Source of the DNA: Stutzerimonas kirkiae | Lineage (GTDB): Bacteria; Pseudomonadota; Gammaproteobacteria; Pseudomonadales; Pseudomonadaceae | NCBI RefSeq assembly: GCF_004327335.1 | Contig: NZ_QJUO01000016.1 | Location: 30,641 to 94,640 of the forward strand | Reading direction: 5' to 3' | Length of the DNA stretch: 64,000 nucleotides | In this document: positions 9,358 through 17,713 of the stretch, piece after piece | Layout: the number at the start of each line of letters is the position of its first letter | Position numbering within the stretch: the stretch's first letter is position 1 | Position numbers and translations under genes: made by a program | Notes under the pieces: model-generated | Seen by the model: only the letters and a program-made list of their open reading frames with translations | Databases searched by the model: none | Told to the model about the DNA's origin: nothing

Positions 9358-10463
9358 GACGCCTGCTCCTGCGCCGCTGCGGGAGCGGGCGTCTCAGTGC
9401 CATCGCCACGCAGCGCATCGTGCGCCACCGGTTCGACCGGCATGCCATCGCTGAGCTTGAGCTGGCCGGATACCACCACTTGGTCGCCATCTTCCAGACC
9501 CTCGGCGATCTCCACCCGACCGCCCCAGCGCTCGCCCGTCTTCACCGCCACCCGGCGTACGCTCAGGCCCTGGTGCTCGTTGGGCACGGCCACGAACACC
9601 GTCTGCCCGTAGGCGGTGTAGGTCACTGCGGTTTCCGGCACCGCCAGCACCGGCGTCGGCTGCTGGCGCAGCACCCGCACGTTGGCGAACATGCCGGCCT
9701 GCAGCACGCCATCGTCATTTGGCACGCTGGCCTGCACCTGCACCGTGCGCGACTTGCCGACCAGTGGGTCGATCGCCGCGACCTGTGCGGCGAAGCGGCG
9801 CTGCGGCCAGGCATCGACCCGGACCTCGACCGGCTGGCCCGGCTGCAACTGCGGGATCGCCTGCTCGTCCAGCGCGAAATTGACGTTGAGCGTGCCGGCA
9901 TCGACCAGGCTGGCGATCGCATCGCCGGCGCTGAGGTACTGCCCCTCGTGCACGCGGCGGATGCCGATCACGCCCGCGAATGGCGCGCGGATCGCCTTCT
10001 GCGCGATCACCGCCTCGATCTGACGCAACTGGCCCAGCGCCATGTCGTGCGCGGCCTGGGCATTGTCGAGCTGCTCCTGCGTGGCCACCTGGTCGGCCTT
10101 CAACTGGCGGGTACGCGCCAGCACGCGCTCGGCATTGCGCAGCTGCGCACGCAACCGCAGGCGTTCTGCCTGCTCGGGCGCATCGTTGATCTGCACCAGC
10201 AGGTCACCCTGCTTGACCGCCTGCCCGGACGCGAAGGCGATGCGGGTGATACGCCCGGCGGTTTCCGAGGCCAGCTCGACTTGCCTGGCCGCTTCCAGTT
10301 CACCGACACCATGGAAGGCGCGCGGCGCCTCGGCACGCTCGGCCGTGGCCAGCGCCACCTTGGTGGCCGGCCAGCCGCCGCCTTCGTCCGCGCCCGAGCT
10401 GCAGGCGGCCAGCCACACGGCGCAGGCCAGCACCAGACTGCGTGAAACGATGCGCGCGCTCAT
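9354..10463 (-). CDS. mexH: RND periplasmic adaptor (membrane fusion) protein, MexH-like
   Basis: A 369-aa lipoprotein adaptor with signal peptide and lipobox LAAC. It contains the biotinyl-lipoyl halves around AGRITRIAFASGQAVKQGD and IRAPFAGVIGIRRVHEGQYL, with an alpha-hairpin between them and beta-barrel and membrane-proximal domains to the C-terminus. It links pump and outer-membrane duct. It overlaps mexG upstream and mexI downstream by 4 nt each, so the operon is tightly translationally coupled. Confidence 0.9.
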   Translation of the reverse strand: MSARIVSRSLVLACAVWLAACSSGADEGGGWPATKVALATAERAEAPRAFHGVGELEAARQVELASETAGRITRIAFASGQAVKQGDLLVQINDAPEQAERLRLRAQLRNAERVLARTRQLKADQVATQEQLDNAQAAHDMALGQLRQIEAVIAQKAIRAPFAGVIGIRRVHEGQYLSAGDAIASLVDAGTLNVNFALDEQAIPQLQPGQPVEVRVDAWPQRRFAAQVAAIDPLVGKSRTVQVQASVPNDDGVLQAGMFANVRVLRQQPTPVLAVPETAVTYTAYGQTVFVAVPNEHQGLSVRRVAVKTGERWGGRVEIAEGLEDGDQVVVSGQLKLSDGMPVEPVAHDALRGDGTETPAPAAAQEQAS

Positions 10464-10879
10464 GTCCGCCCCTCCAGCCGACGACGCAGGCGGCTGGCAA
10501 TCGCCGCCGCGATCAGCCCGCCGACCACAGTGGTGTGTTCCAGCGCCCAGAACATCGCCTCCTTAGCCTGCGGCTCCGGCAACGCCCAGAACCGATGCAC
10601 GACGACAATGGTCAGCAGCAGGAACAACGCCAACGCACCGGCACCCAGCCACAGCGCGCGATCGAGCAACAGCAGCACCGAACCACCAAGCAGCACCACG
10701 ATGGTGGCGATGTTGAACAGCCAGTCCGGCTCCAGCCCGGCCGCGCGCATCTCGGCCAGCCCGCCCTGGAAGTCGATCAGCTTGGCCAGCCCAGAGGAAA
10801 GAAACACCACCGCCAGCAGGATGCGGGCGGTGATCCACAGCCAGCGGCTGTCGAGGGCGTTGTCGATACAAGGGCGCAT
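10460..10879 (-). CDS. mexG: DoxX-family inner-membrane protein, MexG-like
   Basis: A 139-aa protein with four predicted TM helices (VVFLSSGLAKLIDFQGG near the start, then VVLLGGSVLLLLDRALWLGA and ALFLLLTIVVVHRFWALPEP). It matches the MexG branch of DoxX proteins, the first gene of mexGHI-opmD. The start at 10879 has AGGAG about 10 bases upstream; an in-frame extension to 10969 would run almost into the promoter and is rejected. Transcription is expected from the SoxR-type promoter 100 bp upstream. Confidence 0.88.
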   Translation of the reverse strand: MRPCIDNALDSRWLWITARILLAVVFLSSGLAKLIDFQGGLAEMRAAGLEPDWLFNIATIVVLLGGSVLLLLDRALWLGAGALALFLLLTIVVVHRFWALPEPQAKEAMFWALEHTTVVGGLIAAAIASRLRRRLEGRT

Positions 10880-10979
10880 ATGCGTCCACTCCTGATGAGG
10901 CAGCCGCGTGCACAAGGCACCACGACCGCGGGGGTTGCAGGGCGATCGGCAACCGCAGTTGCCAAACAAGACGCCAGGG

Positions 10980-11010
10980 ACTATAAAACCTCAAGTTAAG
11001 TTGAGGTCAA
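10980..11010 (-). promoter_or_regulatory. SoxR box and overlong-spacer promoter of mexG
   Basis: On the minus strand there is a -35 TTGACC (11010-11005) and a -10 TATAGT (10985-10980) separated by exactly 19 bp. Inside this spacer lies the near-perfect palindrome CCTCAAGTTAAGTTGAGG (10989-11006), which fits the SoxR operator consensus. MerR-family activators such as SoxR untwist promoters with 19-bp spacers, so this is the expected redox-responsive promoter of mexGHI-opmD. The divergent soxR ATG is only 8 bp from the box, so soxR autoregulation is also likely. Confidence 0.92.
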
Positions 11011-11013
11011 GCA

Positions 11014-11475
11014 ATGAATGCGAAGAAACCGATTGATTTCTCGCGCCTGCTGACGGTGGGGGAAGTGGCCCACCGCGCGGGCGTGCCGGTCTCCACCATC
11101 CACTTCTACGAATCGAAGGGATTGATCGCCAGTACCCGCAACGCTGGCAACCAGCGCCGCTTTGCCTCGGTGGTGCTGCGCTCCATCGCCATCATCAAGG
11201 TCGCCCAGCGCACCGGCATCCCGCTGGAAGAGATCAAGGAAGCGCTGGGCCGTTATCCGCCGGGCAGCAAGCTCAGCGCCGTGCAATGGCGCGAGCTTTC
11301 CTCGCGCTGGCGCGAAAGCCTCGATGAACGGATCAGGAAACTCACGCGGCTGCGCGACGAACTGGACAGTTGCATCGGCTGCGGCTGCCTTTCACTGGAG
11401 GAGTGCCCGCTGCGCAACCCGCTGGACGTGCTGGGCGAAGAGGGTCCCGGGCCGCGGATTCTGGAGCGGCCTTAA
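11014..11475 (+). CDS. soxR: Redox-sensing MerR-family activator SoxR
   Basis: A 153-aa MerR-type protein: wHTH ([26 protein letters not shown]), a dimerisation helix, and the [2Fe-2S] ligand motif CX2CXCX5C at Cys120, 123, 125 and 131. That spacing is diagnostic of SoxR. It lies divergent to mexG with its own operator in between. In non-enteric bacteria SoxR directly activates efflux and redox genes in response to redox-cycling compounds rather than SoxS, and the linkage here fits that role. Confidence 0.95.
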   Translation: MNAKKPIDFSRLLTVGEVAHRAGVPVSTIHFYESKGLIASTRNAGNQRRFASVVLRSIAIIKVAQRTGIPLEEIKEALGRYPPGSKLSAVQWRELSSRWRESLDERIRKLTRLRDELDSCIGCGCLSLEECPLRNPLDVLGEEGPGPRILERP

Positions 11476-11492
11476 TAGCGGCCGTACACGGA

Positions 11493-11602
11493 TTAGCGAG
11501 AAATGCCTTGTTGTCTTCCGATCTCCCATGACACCCCGCCGCCGCGTACCGTCGCGGCAAGTTGCTGGCCCAGCCGCTGTTCGATCACCGGACGCCACGG
11601 CA
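11493..11602 (-). pseudogene. 3'-terminal remnant of a VirD2-like relaxase gene
   Basis: Read on the minus strand this encodes PWRPVIEQRLGQQLAATV, then RGGGVSWEIGRQQGISR and a stop. This is nearly identical to the last codons of the intact relaxase at 43241, where the same protein string ends EIGRQRGPSVG. DNA similarity with 43.26-43.35 kb breaks off after the CGCCACGG common to both copies. The rest of the gene is absent. In the intact ICE, cargo lies immediately beyond the relaxase stop; here soxR-mexGHI-opmD occupies that position. Confidence 0.85.
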
Positions 11603-11605
11603 GTA

Positions 11606-11965
11606 AGTATCCCCCGGCAAAGCCGGGGGCTTTAATTATGTGAGCCGCTCAAAGCGGCTGGCGGGTGCGCTGCGCGCGTCCCTTGTCTTGGCCACCTGAA
11701 GGTGGCAATTACCTCAGCAATTGCAACTGATCCAGACGCCTATCCTCCGCTTCTTGGTTCTGGATATAGGCCCGAATCACAGCCTCGTCACGACCAACCG
11801 TCGAGACGAAATACCCCCGAGCCCAAAAGCTCTGCCCAACAAAATTCCTTTTACGCTCTCCATAGACTCGGGCCAGATGAATCGCGCTTTTGCCCTTGAT
11901 GTACCCCACAACCTGCGACACTGCATATTTCGGCAGGATCTCGACCATCAGCCGCACGCGGTCCG
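11606..11965 (-). mobile_element. IS200/IS605-family remnant with truncated TnpA
   Basis: The minus strand from about 11960 to 11709 encodes the C-terminal part of a Y1 transposase (AVSQVVGYIKGKSAIHLARV, then FVGQSFWARGYFVSTVGRDE and YIQNQE). The expected HUH motif appears only as RVR within DRVRL (11951-11962), and nothing recognisable lies N-terminal to it, so it cannot be active. Downstream are three small hairpins, including CCCCCGGC/GCCGGGGG at 11611-11629 and GCCACC/GGTGGC near 11690, typical of the structured ends of IS200 elements. The piece abuts the end of the AbiEi gene. Confidence 0.8.
11611..11634. terminator. 8-bp GC hairpin at the IS200-type end
   Basis: CCCCCGGC, AAA loop, GCCGGGGG, followed on the plus strand by CTTTAATT. 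It can terminate plus-strand transcription from soxR and also resembles the subterminal hairpins of IS200-family ends. Its U-tract is short. Confidence 0.55.
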
Positions 11966-11985
11966 TGTAGCGCCGGTCCCAGTGG

Positions 11986-12807
11986 TCAAGCCAGGTGCTC
12001 ATCGAGGTCTCCCGGCAAGGTGATCTGGTAGGTCGGATGAAGGCGTCCGCCGGGCACCAACGCGCGCTTGCCACGGCCCAGATCAACGCCCTCCAGGGGC
12101 ACGTGCGACAGCCACGCATGCCGATGGCGCTCGGCCAGGGCCAGGAACAGCCGCTTGGCCTTGATGCTGCGGCAACGCCGCAGCAGCAGGCCGACACGCT
12201 GCGGCCGCAGGGTGGTCATGGCCTGTATCAGCGCGTCGGCCTCGTAGACCCCCGCCGCATCCGATACGTCATCGCACAGTTCCAGCATGGCCCGCTCAGG
12301 CGTCGAGCACACCAGGGCATCGACACCAGGCGCAACGGAATGCCAAGCCAAGCCCGCCTCGGATAGCGCCTTCTCGGAGACTTCCGCAGTGAAGGACACA
12401 GCCGGCAGATCGAACGGCCCCTTGCCCTGGTACTCGAAGCGCTGCTCCATGGACAGCTTGCCGACCCAGCCCGGCGGCGGCACCGGCCCGTAAAGCGTGA
12501 TCGTCCCGGCATCGCCCAGACGCAAGTAGTGCTCGTGCCCTTGCAAGGCCAGCGCGAAGCGTCCCCCGACATGCAGTGGCATGCCCTCCCCGACCTGCAG
12601 GCTGCGGACCACGCCCTCCCATTGCAGCCGCCCGCCCCTGCGCATGTAGACGCCACGCGCCGGCGACACCAGCCAGCCGCTGCCCACATAGCGCGCGACC
12701 AGGCTGTTGGAGTAGTCATGCGCGCGCAGCCAGCGGCTGGACACCAGGCGCGTATCGCCCAGTTCAGCCAGCAAGCGGTTCAATTTTCCTGAATTTTGAG
12801 CATCCAT
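11986..12807 (-). CDS. AbiEi-family antitoxin, orphan
   Basis: A 273-aa protein with the AbiEi layout: N-terminal wHTH (residues 1-70, ending GWLVSPARGVYMRRGG) and a large C-terminal antitoxin domain (MLELCDDVSDAAGVYEADAL and a closing PLEGVDLGRGKRALVPGG). Type IV AbiEi proteins repress their own operon and counteract AbiEii nucleotidyltransferase. No AbiEii follows: the gene runs straight into the IS200 remnant. I choose the ATG at 12807 rather than 12861 because a perfect inverted repeat spans it. A second, intact AbiE pair lies at 16.1-17.7 kb. Confidence 0.82.
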   Translation of the reverse strand: MDAQNSGKLNRLLAELGDTRLVSSRWLRAHDYSNSLVARYVGSGWLVSPARGVYMRRGGRLQWEGVVRSLQVGEGMPLHVGGRFALALQGHEHYLRLGDAGTITLYGPVPPPGWVGKLSMEQRFEYQGKGPFDLPAVSFTAEVSEKALSEAGLAWHSVAPGVDALVCSTPERAMLELCDDVSDAAGVYEADALIQAMTTLRPQRVGLLLRRCRSIKAKRLFLALAERHRHAWLSHVPLEGVDLGRGKRALVPGGRLHPTYQITLPGDLDEHLA

Positions 12808-12818
12808 AGTGCTCAAAA
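12794..12818. promoter_or_regulatory. Candidate AbiEi operator over the start codon
   Basis: Perfect 9-bp inverted repeat TTTTGAGCA / TGCTCAAAA with a 7-bp spacer. It covers the antitoxin start codon (12805-12807), and AT-rich DNA that could hold a -10 element lies immediately upstream on the minus strand. AbiEi regulators bind inverted repeats in their own promoters, so this is the obvious autorepression site. Confidence 0.65.
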
Positions 12819-12949
12819 TATCATATTTATAAACCGCCACCAAGGATGACGAGTTTGACAAAGTTAGGAAAATATCACCCTTAGTGATCTTTTATGGATA
12901 AATTCAAACCTTCGGCTGCGCACCAAAAGCGATTTCCGTTCCGGCGCTT

Positions 12950-14077
12950 TCAGGCGTAAGGCTGGAAGTGGTTGTTGTCCCGGCTGATCAGTTGCATCAG
13001 CTTGGGATGGATGAAGAGCTTTTCCTTGCCGAACGGCATTTCGCGCAGCACCCCCACGCCCGCCAAGTCGTGCAGATAGCGCGATGCGGCTTGGCGTTGG
13101 GCAATACCTTTGTCCACCAGGTTTCCGATACGGCAGTAGGGCTGCTCGAAGATGACATCCACCAATTCGCGGGTGTATATCTTGGGCAGGCGTGTGCGCA
13201 CGTACTCGGTGGTGTGTTCGGCCAGCCCGCGAATGGCCGCGATCTTCCCCGTGGTCCATTTGGATGTGTCGGCTACGGCCTGCAGCATGAAAAGCAGCCA
13301 GGGTTCCCAGGCGCCATCTCGCGTGACGCTGAGCAGCAGACGGTAGTAGTCGGCCTTGTTGGCGATCACATGGCGACTGAGGTACAGAATCGGCAGGTTC
13401 AACAGCTCTTCCTGGATGAGGTAGAGGATGTTGAGCACGCGACCGGTGCGGCCGTTGCCGTCGGTGAATGGGTGGATGGCCTCGAACTGATAGTGGCCTA
13501 CGGCCATGCGGATCAACGGGTCCAGGTCAGTCTGGTTGTGCAGAAAGCGCTCCCAGTTGGCCAGCATGTCACGCAAGCGGGCCTCGCCTTCGGGCGGCGT
13601 GTAGACCACCTCGCCCGTGCGGTCGTTGGCGAGCTGAGTGCCCGGGGTGCGGCGGATGTCCATGTCCACCCCCTTGAGGGTGCGACAGACATCCACGGCG
13701 GTGGCGGTACACAACGGCCGCGTCTTGAGCGACTGAAATCCTTGGTGCAGCGCGGTGCGGTAACGCAGCGCCTCTTTGGTGGCAGGATCGGCGTTGTCGT
13801 GGCCCTGCGCATACTGGAACAGTCGGTCGGTTGTGGTGACGATGTTCTCGATTTCCGAGCTGTCTTTGGCCTCCAGCAACGGAATGGTGTTGATCAGCAT
13901 CGCCTGGTTGGGAATCAACTCGGCCGCCTGCTTGAGTTCGGCCAACGCGGCACGGGCCTCGATGCAGGCCTTGAGCACGGGCCGGGTCTCCAACTCCTGT
14001 GCCGGTGGCAGCGCTGGCAGCGCTGGCAGCTGGTTGTGGGGCTGCTCTGGATGCCAGGCAAGTTCAATATCGTTCAT
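12950..14077 (-). CDS. Fic-domain protein (AMP-transferase type) with built-in inhibitory motif
   Basis: A 375-aa protein. The Fic core motif [12 protein letters not shown] lies near residues 200-211, complete with His, Asn and both Arg residues used for adenylylation. An N-terminal SSEIEN at residues 73-78 fits the inhibitory-helix consensus (S/T)xxxE(G/N), so this is a class II, self-inhibited Fic protein. A C-terminal winged-helix-like region ends the protein. The target is unknown. It sits between the AbiEi/IS200 debris and the broken integrase, a common place for accessory genes. Confidence 0.9.
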   Translation of the reverse strand: MNDIELAWHPEQPHNQLPALPALPPAQELETRPVLKACIEARAALAELKQAAELIPNQAMLINTIPLLEAKDSSEIENIVTTTDRLFQYAQGHDNADPATKEALRYRTALHQGFQSLKTRPLCTATAVDVCRTLKGVDMDIRRTPGTQLANDRTGEVVYTPPEGEARLRDMLANWERFLHNQTDLDPLIRMAVGHYQFEAIHPFTDGNGRTGRVLNILYLIQEELLNLPILYLSRHVIANKADYYRLLLSVTRDGAWEPWLLFMLQAVADTSKWTTGKIAAIRGLAEHTTEYVRTRLPKIYTRELVDVIFEQPYCRIGNLVDKGIAQRQAASRYLHDLAGVGVLREMPFGKEKLFIHPKLMQLISRDNNHFQPYA

Positions 14078-14182
14078 GATGCAAAAATACCATTTTAACG
14101 ACGCGTCATCAGCTTACGTCGCTGCCAGCGACGCGCCAACGGCTCATGTTCTTATTTCAATGAAATAGCGACACGTATGCAA

Positions 14183-14207
14183 CTCATGTCGTTCTTGACG
14201 ACATGAG
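14183..14207. repeat. Perfect inverted repeat between Fic and integrase genes
   Basis: CTCATGTCG / CGACATGAG, 9-bp arms with a 7-bp spacer, in the 262-bp intergenic stretch. It may be an operator for fic or a weak bidirectional terminator; no U-tract follows. Confidence 0.5.
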
Positions 14208-14339
14208 CGCCTAAGCATGTCGCCAAATCAAGTGTTCAAGAACATGATAAGCACTCCCGTAGAACCGTTTAAGCACGACAAGGATTCCGACTAGAGCCTT
14301 TTCGAACGAATCCTTTGGAACGACGGGCATGCATCTGTC

Positions 14340-15600
14340 TCAGACCGCAGGACTCAGGGCCGGAACTGTCACGTCCTCCGGCACCAGCTTCGGCACATGC
14401 GTGCGCCCATCGATCCACGCCGCCACCATGTCGGCCCACTCCTGGAGCATGTGCCGCCGCGGCCCGGCGTACTCGGCCTTGTTGTAGACCGAGCGCGAAG
14501 TCCGGCTGCCTTCTTCGTGCGCCAGACACTTCTCGATCCAGTCCCCGTTGAAGCCGACCTCGTTGAGCAGCGTAGACGCGGTACGCCGCAGCGTCATGCA
14601 CCGTGAAAGGCTCCAGCGGCAACCCGGCTTCCTTCGCGCGTGAACCAATGAGCTGGGTCACCCGGTTGAGCGTTGCATGCGACATGCACCGATCGGGGTC
14701 ATAGCGCGACGGCAGCACGAACCGCGAGCCCGCCGCGCAGGTGTGCAAGGCCACGAAAATGTCCATTGCCTGCCGCGACAGGTAGACCACGTGCGGCTTG
14801 CGCCCCTTCATCCGCGCCTTCGGGATCGTCCAGGTGGCGTTCTCGAAATCCACCTCGTTCCAGGTCGCCTCGACCAGTTCGCTCTTGCGCACCATCGTCA
14901 GCAAAATCAGGCGCAAGGCCAGCCGGATGGTCGGATAGGACGCGATTGTCTCCAATTGGTGGAAGGCCAGTCGGATCTCGGCTGGCGAGAGCGCCCGGTC
15001 CTTGGGAACGAAGGTCGCGATCGAAGCCGCCTTCACATCGTCGGCCGGGTTGGCGAGCCGCTCGCCATGCAGGATGGCGAAGGCATAGACCTGCTTCACG
15101 ATGTCGCGGACGTGGATGGCCGTGGCCAGTGCGCCGCGCGCCTTCACTTTGTTGCACAACGCCCGCAGGTCGTCGGGGGTGACTTCCCTCAGCTTGCGAT
15201 TCTGGAAGATCGGCAGGATGTCGCAGTCGATGATGTGCTTGCGCATCGCCCGGGTGCTGTCGGCCATGCGGGCATCGGCCAGCCAGCGTTCCGTCATCTC
15301 GCCGAAGGTCTTGGCGGCCGTCAGCCGCCGCTTGGCCCGCTGCTTCTCCAGCGCCGGGGAAAGGCCCTGATCGACCGAGCGCTTGGCATCGAGCAGTCGC
15401 TCTCGCGCCATGGCCAGCGACATGCCGGCCGGCCCATACCGTCCGAGCGTCAGCGTCTCGCGGCGCCCGTTAAGACGGTAGTCGTAGCGGAAGGTGATGG
15501 TACTGACGGGCGATACCGCCACGTACATGCCATCGCGGTCAAAAACCTTATAAATCTGGGAATTAGGCTTGAGATTGCGCTGTGCAGTGTCGGTGAGCAT
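14340..15600 (-). pseudogene. P4-type tyrosine recombinase (island integrase), frameshifted
   Basis: The N-terminal arm-binding domain (LTDTAQRNLKPNSQIYKVFD, TLGRYGPAGMSLAMARE), core-binding domain and first catalytic Arg region (LTMVRKSELVEATW) are intact. At the HxLRRTA box the frame breaks: an extra G after cat-gac near 14595 turns HDLRRTAS into HDAAAYR. The true ending, with RRTASTLLNEVGFNGDWIEK, LAHEE and the Tyr-containing SVYNKAEYAGPRR, continues in the next frame to a stop at 14340. Without a programmed shift the protein lacks its catalytic Tyr. It starts 300 bp from the att-like region. Confidence 0.85.
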
Positions 15601-15843
15601 TGAGGGTGTTCCTCCTGTTCGTGACGGCTTTTACCGTCAGGGACCTGGAGACCCGTTGATGCTCGGAAAGCCGCATGAAACAAGCTTTCCTGAAGAGTTT
15701 TTTACCGTCAAAGACCGGTTCGGTCTCAATAGTAAACAGGAAGGTCTGGATCCGACCTCCGGGGGCTTACCGTCAGTTCTGTCGCCGACCCGTTCTGCTG
15801 GCCGGCGATAGCCACCGATAGAAATCGCGACTTATACTATTAA

Positions 15844-15856
15844 AATCAACAAGTTA
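15844..15856 (+). promoter_or_regulatory. IHF-binding consensus
   Basis: AATCAACAAGTTA matches WATCAANNNNTTR at every fixed position and lies between the arm-type repeats and the putative crossover core. IHF bending at this point is usual in tyrosine-recombinase att sites. Confidence 0.6.
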
Positions 15857-15902
15857 AGTCACTTCTACCGATACCTGGCGATAGCCCTCGAAAGACGCTC
15901 CG

Positions 15903-15917
15903 TCATTCCCACTCGAT
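15903..15917 (-). other. Putative att core identical to the 3' end of guaA
   Basis: On the minus strand this reads ATCGAGTGGGAATGA, coding IEWE-stop, the conserved C-terminus of GMP synthetase. The DNA before it does not encode GuaA (it reads ...GLLM), so it is a residual core, not the gene. The 3' end of guaA is a known integration site for islands with related integrases. A hairpin AAGCCACGC/GCGTGGCTT lies at 15925-15948. Confidence 0.6.
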
Positions 15918-16058
15918 CATCAACAAGCCACGCAGACCCGCGTGGCTTAAGGGATTTTCAGTGATCGACATGGGCCTCTACCGTCGCTCTTACCGTCAGA
16001 AACGCACATCCTTTTCTGGCGCGGGTTTACGGGGCATCGGCCTATCATCAATCAGCGC

Positions 16059-16979
16059 CTAGGATAACGCAGACATCCGCGTCGCGAGCAAGTCGGTCTG
16101 CTCAGAAAATTTCTTCGCATCGGTCTTCTGCAACTGTGCCAGATTGTGCAGCTTCCAGCGGATGCCTGGCAGTTGTTCGAGGTGCGCGATGCCCAGCAGC
16201 GACCACTCCGGCGTACCAGCAACCAACGACAGCAAGAAGCGCCGCTCGTTGTCGTCCAAGCCCTCCTGGATTTCGCGCGCCATGCGTTCTCGCGCGGCGA
16301 GCAATGCATCGAGTGGCACCGGCTCGGTCGTCATGCCTCGGAAGTTGTGCGCGTAGTCGTGCCGGATGTCCCGCAGCGGCGGGAACAGCACTTCATGGAT
16401 AGGCCGGTTGCTGCTGGATAGATAGACCACGAAAGCGCGTCGGATGCCGGGCGTGATGCCCTCGTGCACGAAAAGCTGCATCACATCGAACAAGTCGCGC
16501 GGGTGTTGCCGATCCAGTGCCGCCACCAGCTTCCCGCCGTACACGTCCTCCAGCGACACCACCGGGATGTCCAGATCGGCCATCAGCACGTCGCGCGCGG
16601 TCGGTGTGAGCGAAGCGCGGCGCACCGGCTGCACCGTGCCGCGCATGACGAAGTTGACTTCGATCTTGACCTCGATCGAGCCGCGGCGCACCAGCAACTT
16701 CGTCTCCCCTGCTGCTGCCACCGGTGCGTGTGTCTGGAACCCTCGCGTCTTCAACCGCTCGGCGGCCTGCCGGACTGCCTCGTTGATTCGCGTCAGCGCC
16801 GCGTCACGCGGCAGCGTGTGATCGGGAAAGACCAGATCGAGGTCCACCGACAAGCGCGGCATGTCGCGGACGAACAGATTGATCGCCGTGCCGCCCTTCA
16901 ATGCGAAGGTGTCGTCCACGAACATCAGCGGCGCCACCTGCGTCAGCAGGCGCGCGGTATCGAGATAGATCTGGTTCAT
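16059..16979 (-). CDS. AbiEii-type nucleotidyltransferase toxin
   Basis: A 306-aa DNA-polymerase-beta-like nucleotidyltransferase: KGGTAINLF (GG at residues 29-30) followed by the DxD pair in RLSVDLDLVF (Asp46, Asp48). This is the toxin half of a type IV AbiE system; relatives transfer nucleotides to tRNA or another target and arrest growth during phage infection or element loss. The start overlaps the stop of the AbiEi gene by 4 nt, the standard order antitoxin then toxin. Confidence 0.9.
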   Translation of the reverse strand: MNQIYLDTARLLTQVAPLMFVDDTFALKGGTAINLFVRDMPRLSVDLDLVFPDHTLPRDAALTRINEAVRQAAERLKTRGFQTHAPVAAAGETKLLVRRGSIEVKIEVNFVMRGTVQPVRRASLTPTARDVLMADLDIPVVSLEDVYGGKLVAALDRQHPRDLFDVMQLFVHEGITPGIRRAFVVYLSSSNRPIHEVLFPPLRDIRHDYAHNFRGMTTEPVPLDALLAARERMAREIQEGLDDNERRFLLSLVAGTPEWSLLGIAHLEQLPGIRWKLHNLAQLQKTDAKKFSEQTDLLATRMSALS

Positions 16980-17713
16980 GGCTTGAGCACCAGCAGACCA
17001 TCAGCCGATCGGGACACCCAGGGCCTGTCGCTGCCCGTTGGCAGCGTGGCCGGGTCGAGCTTGGCTGCCCAAGGCAACGAACCCTCGCGGCCGAGTTGCA
17101 GGCATAGCCGCACGGTCTTGACGCTCGTGCAGCGTTGCAAGAGTTCGCGCAGCACGTCGGCGCGCAGGCTGTAGGCGCTCTCGACGAGTTCGCGGGCTTC
17201 CTGCAATGGTTGACGCACGCCGACTTCGCTCAACAGTTCCAGCAATGCGCGCTCCGGCGCGGACACCTGCGGCGCCCCGCTGCGCTTCTCGAACGGGCCG
17301 ACGTGTAGCAAGACGTCCGGCTGCTCGTCGAACAGACGCTTGCGGTGGTACTCGGCCGGGAAACGTTCGGTGAACCATTCCGGCAGACGCGCTGCCGTCC
17401 AGCCATACAGGTGCAGCGCGGGCTGCTGCGACACGTACTGGCGCACGCCGTACCAGTCCAGGGCCGACTTGCCGCCAACGTGCAACCCCGCGAACCTGCG
17501 CTGCAACAGCAGCAGGCTGGGATGCAGAGCCAGGGTGTCGTTCGGACGGCCATAGACGCCGCGCGCCAGGCGCGTGAGCCATCCTGCCCGGACGTAGTGG
17601 ACGGCCAAGTCGGCGGAGATGCCCAGCGCCGCCAAATCCTCCGAGGTCAGTGGCGTCCCCGGTGCCAGCCGGGTGTAGAGCGCATTTAGCTTGCTTGTAT
17701 TCGTCGGAGCCAT
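16976..17713 (-). CDS. AbiEi-type antitoxin/autorepressor
   Basis: A 245-aa protein with N-terminal wHTH (SADLAVHYVRAGWLTRLARG) and an AbiEi C-terminal domain (VSAPERALLELLSEVGVRQP). It neutralises the adjacent AbiEii and should repress the operon. The start at 17713 is preferred over 17749 because it follows an AT-rich, -10-like segment after only a few bases, implying a very short leader. Two copies of TAACTTTTCCAA lie upstream (17727 and 17792). Confidence 0.87.
   Translation of the reverse strand: MAPTNTSKLNALYTRLAPGTPLTSEDLAALGISADLAVHYVRAGWLTRLARGVYGRPNDTLALHPSLLLLQRRFAGLHVGGKSALDWYGVRQYVSQQPALHLYGWTAARLPEWFTERFPAEYHRKRLFDEQPDVLLHVGPFEKRSGAPQVSAPERALLELLSEVGVRQPLQEARELVESAYSLRADVLRELLQRCTSVKTVRLCLQLGREGSLPWAAKLDPATLPTGSDRPWVSRSADGLLVLKP

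Larger units (their letters stand above)
15601..16058. other. Attachment-site region (att) with integrase arm-type repeats
   Basis: No gene in these 458 bp. They contain four exact copies of TTACCGTCA (15631, 15702, 15767, 15990), a perfect IHF consensus (15844-15856), two copies of GGCGATAGCC (15804, 15877) and a guaA-tail-like core (15903-15917). Three TTACCGTCA copies lie on the integrase side of the core and one on the far side, the arrangement expected of arm-type sites of a tyrosine recombinase. Confidence 0.75.
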
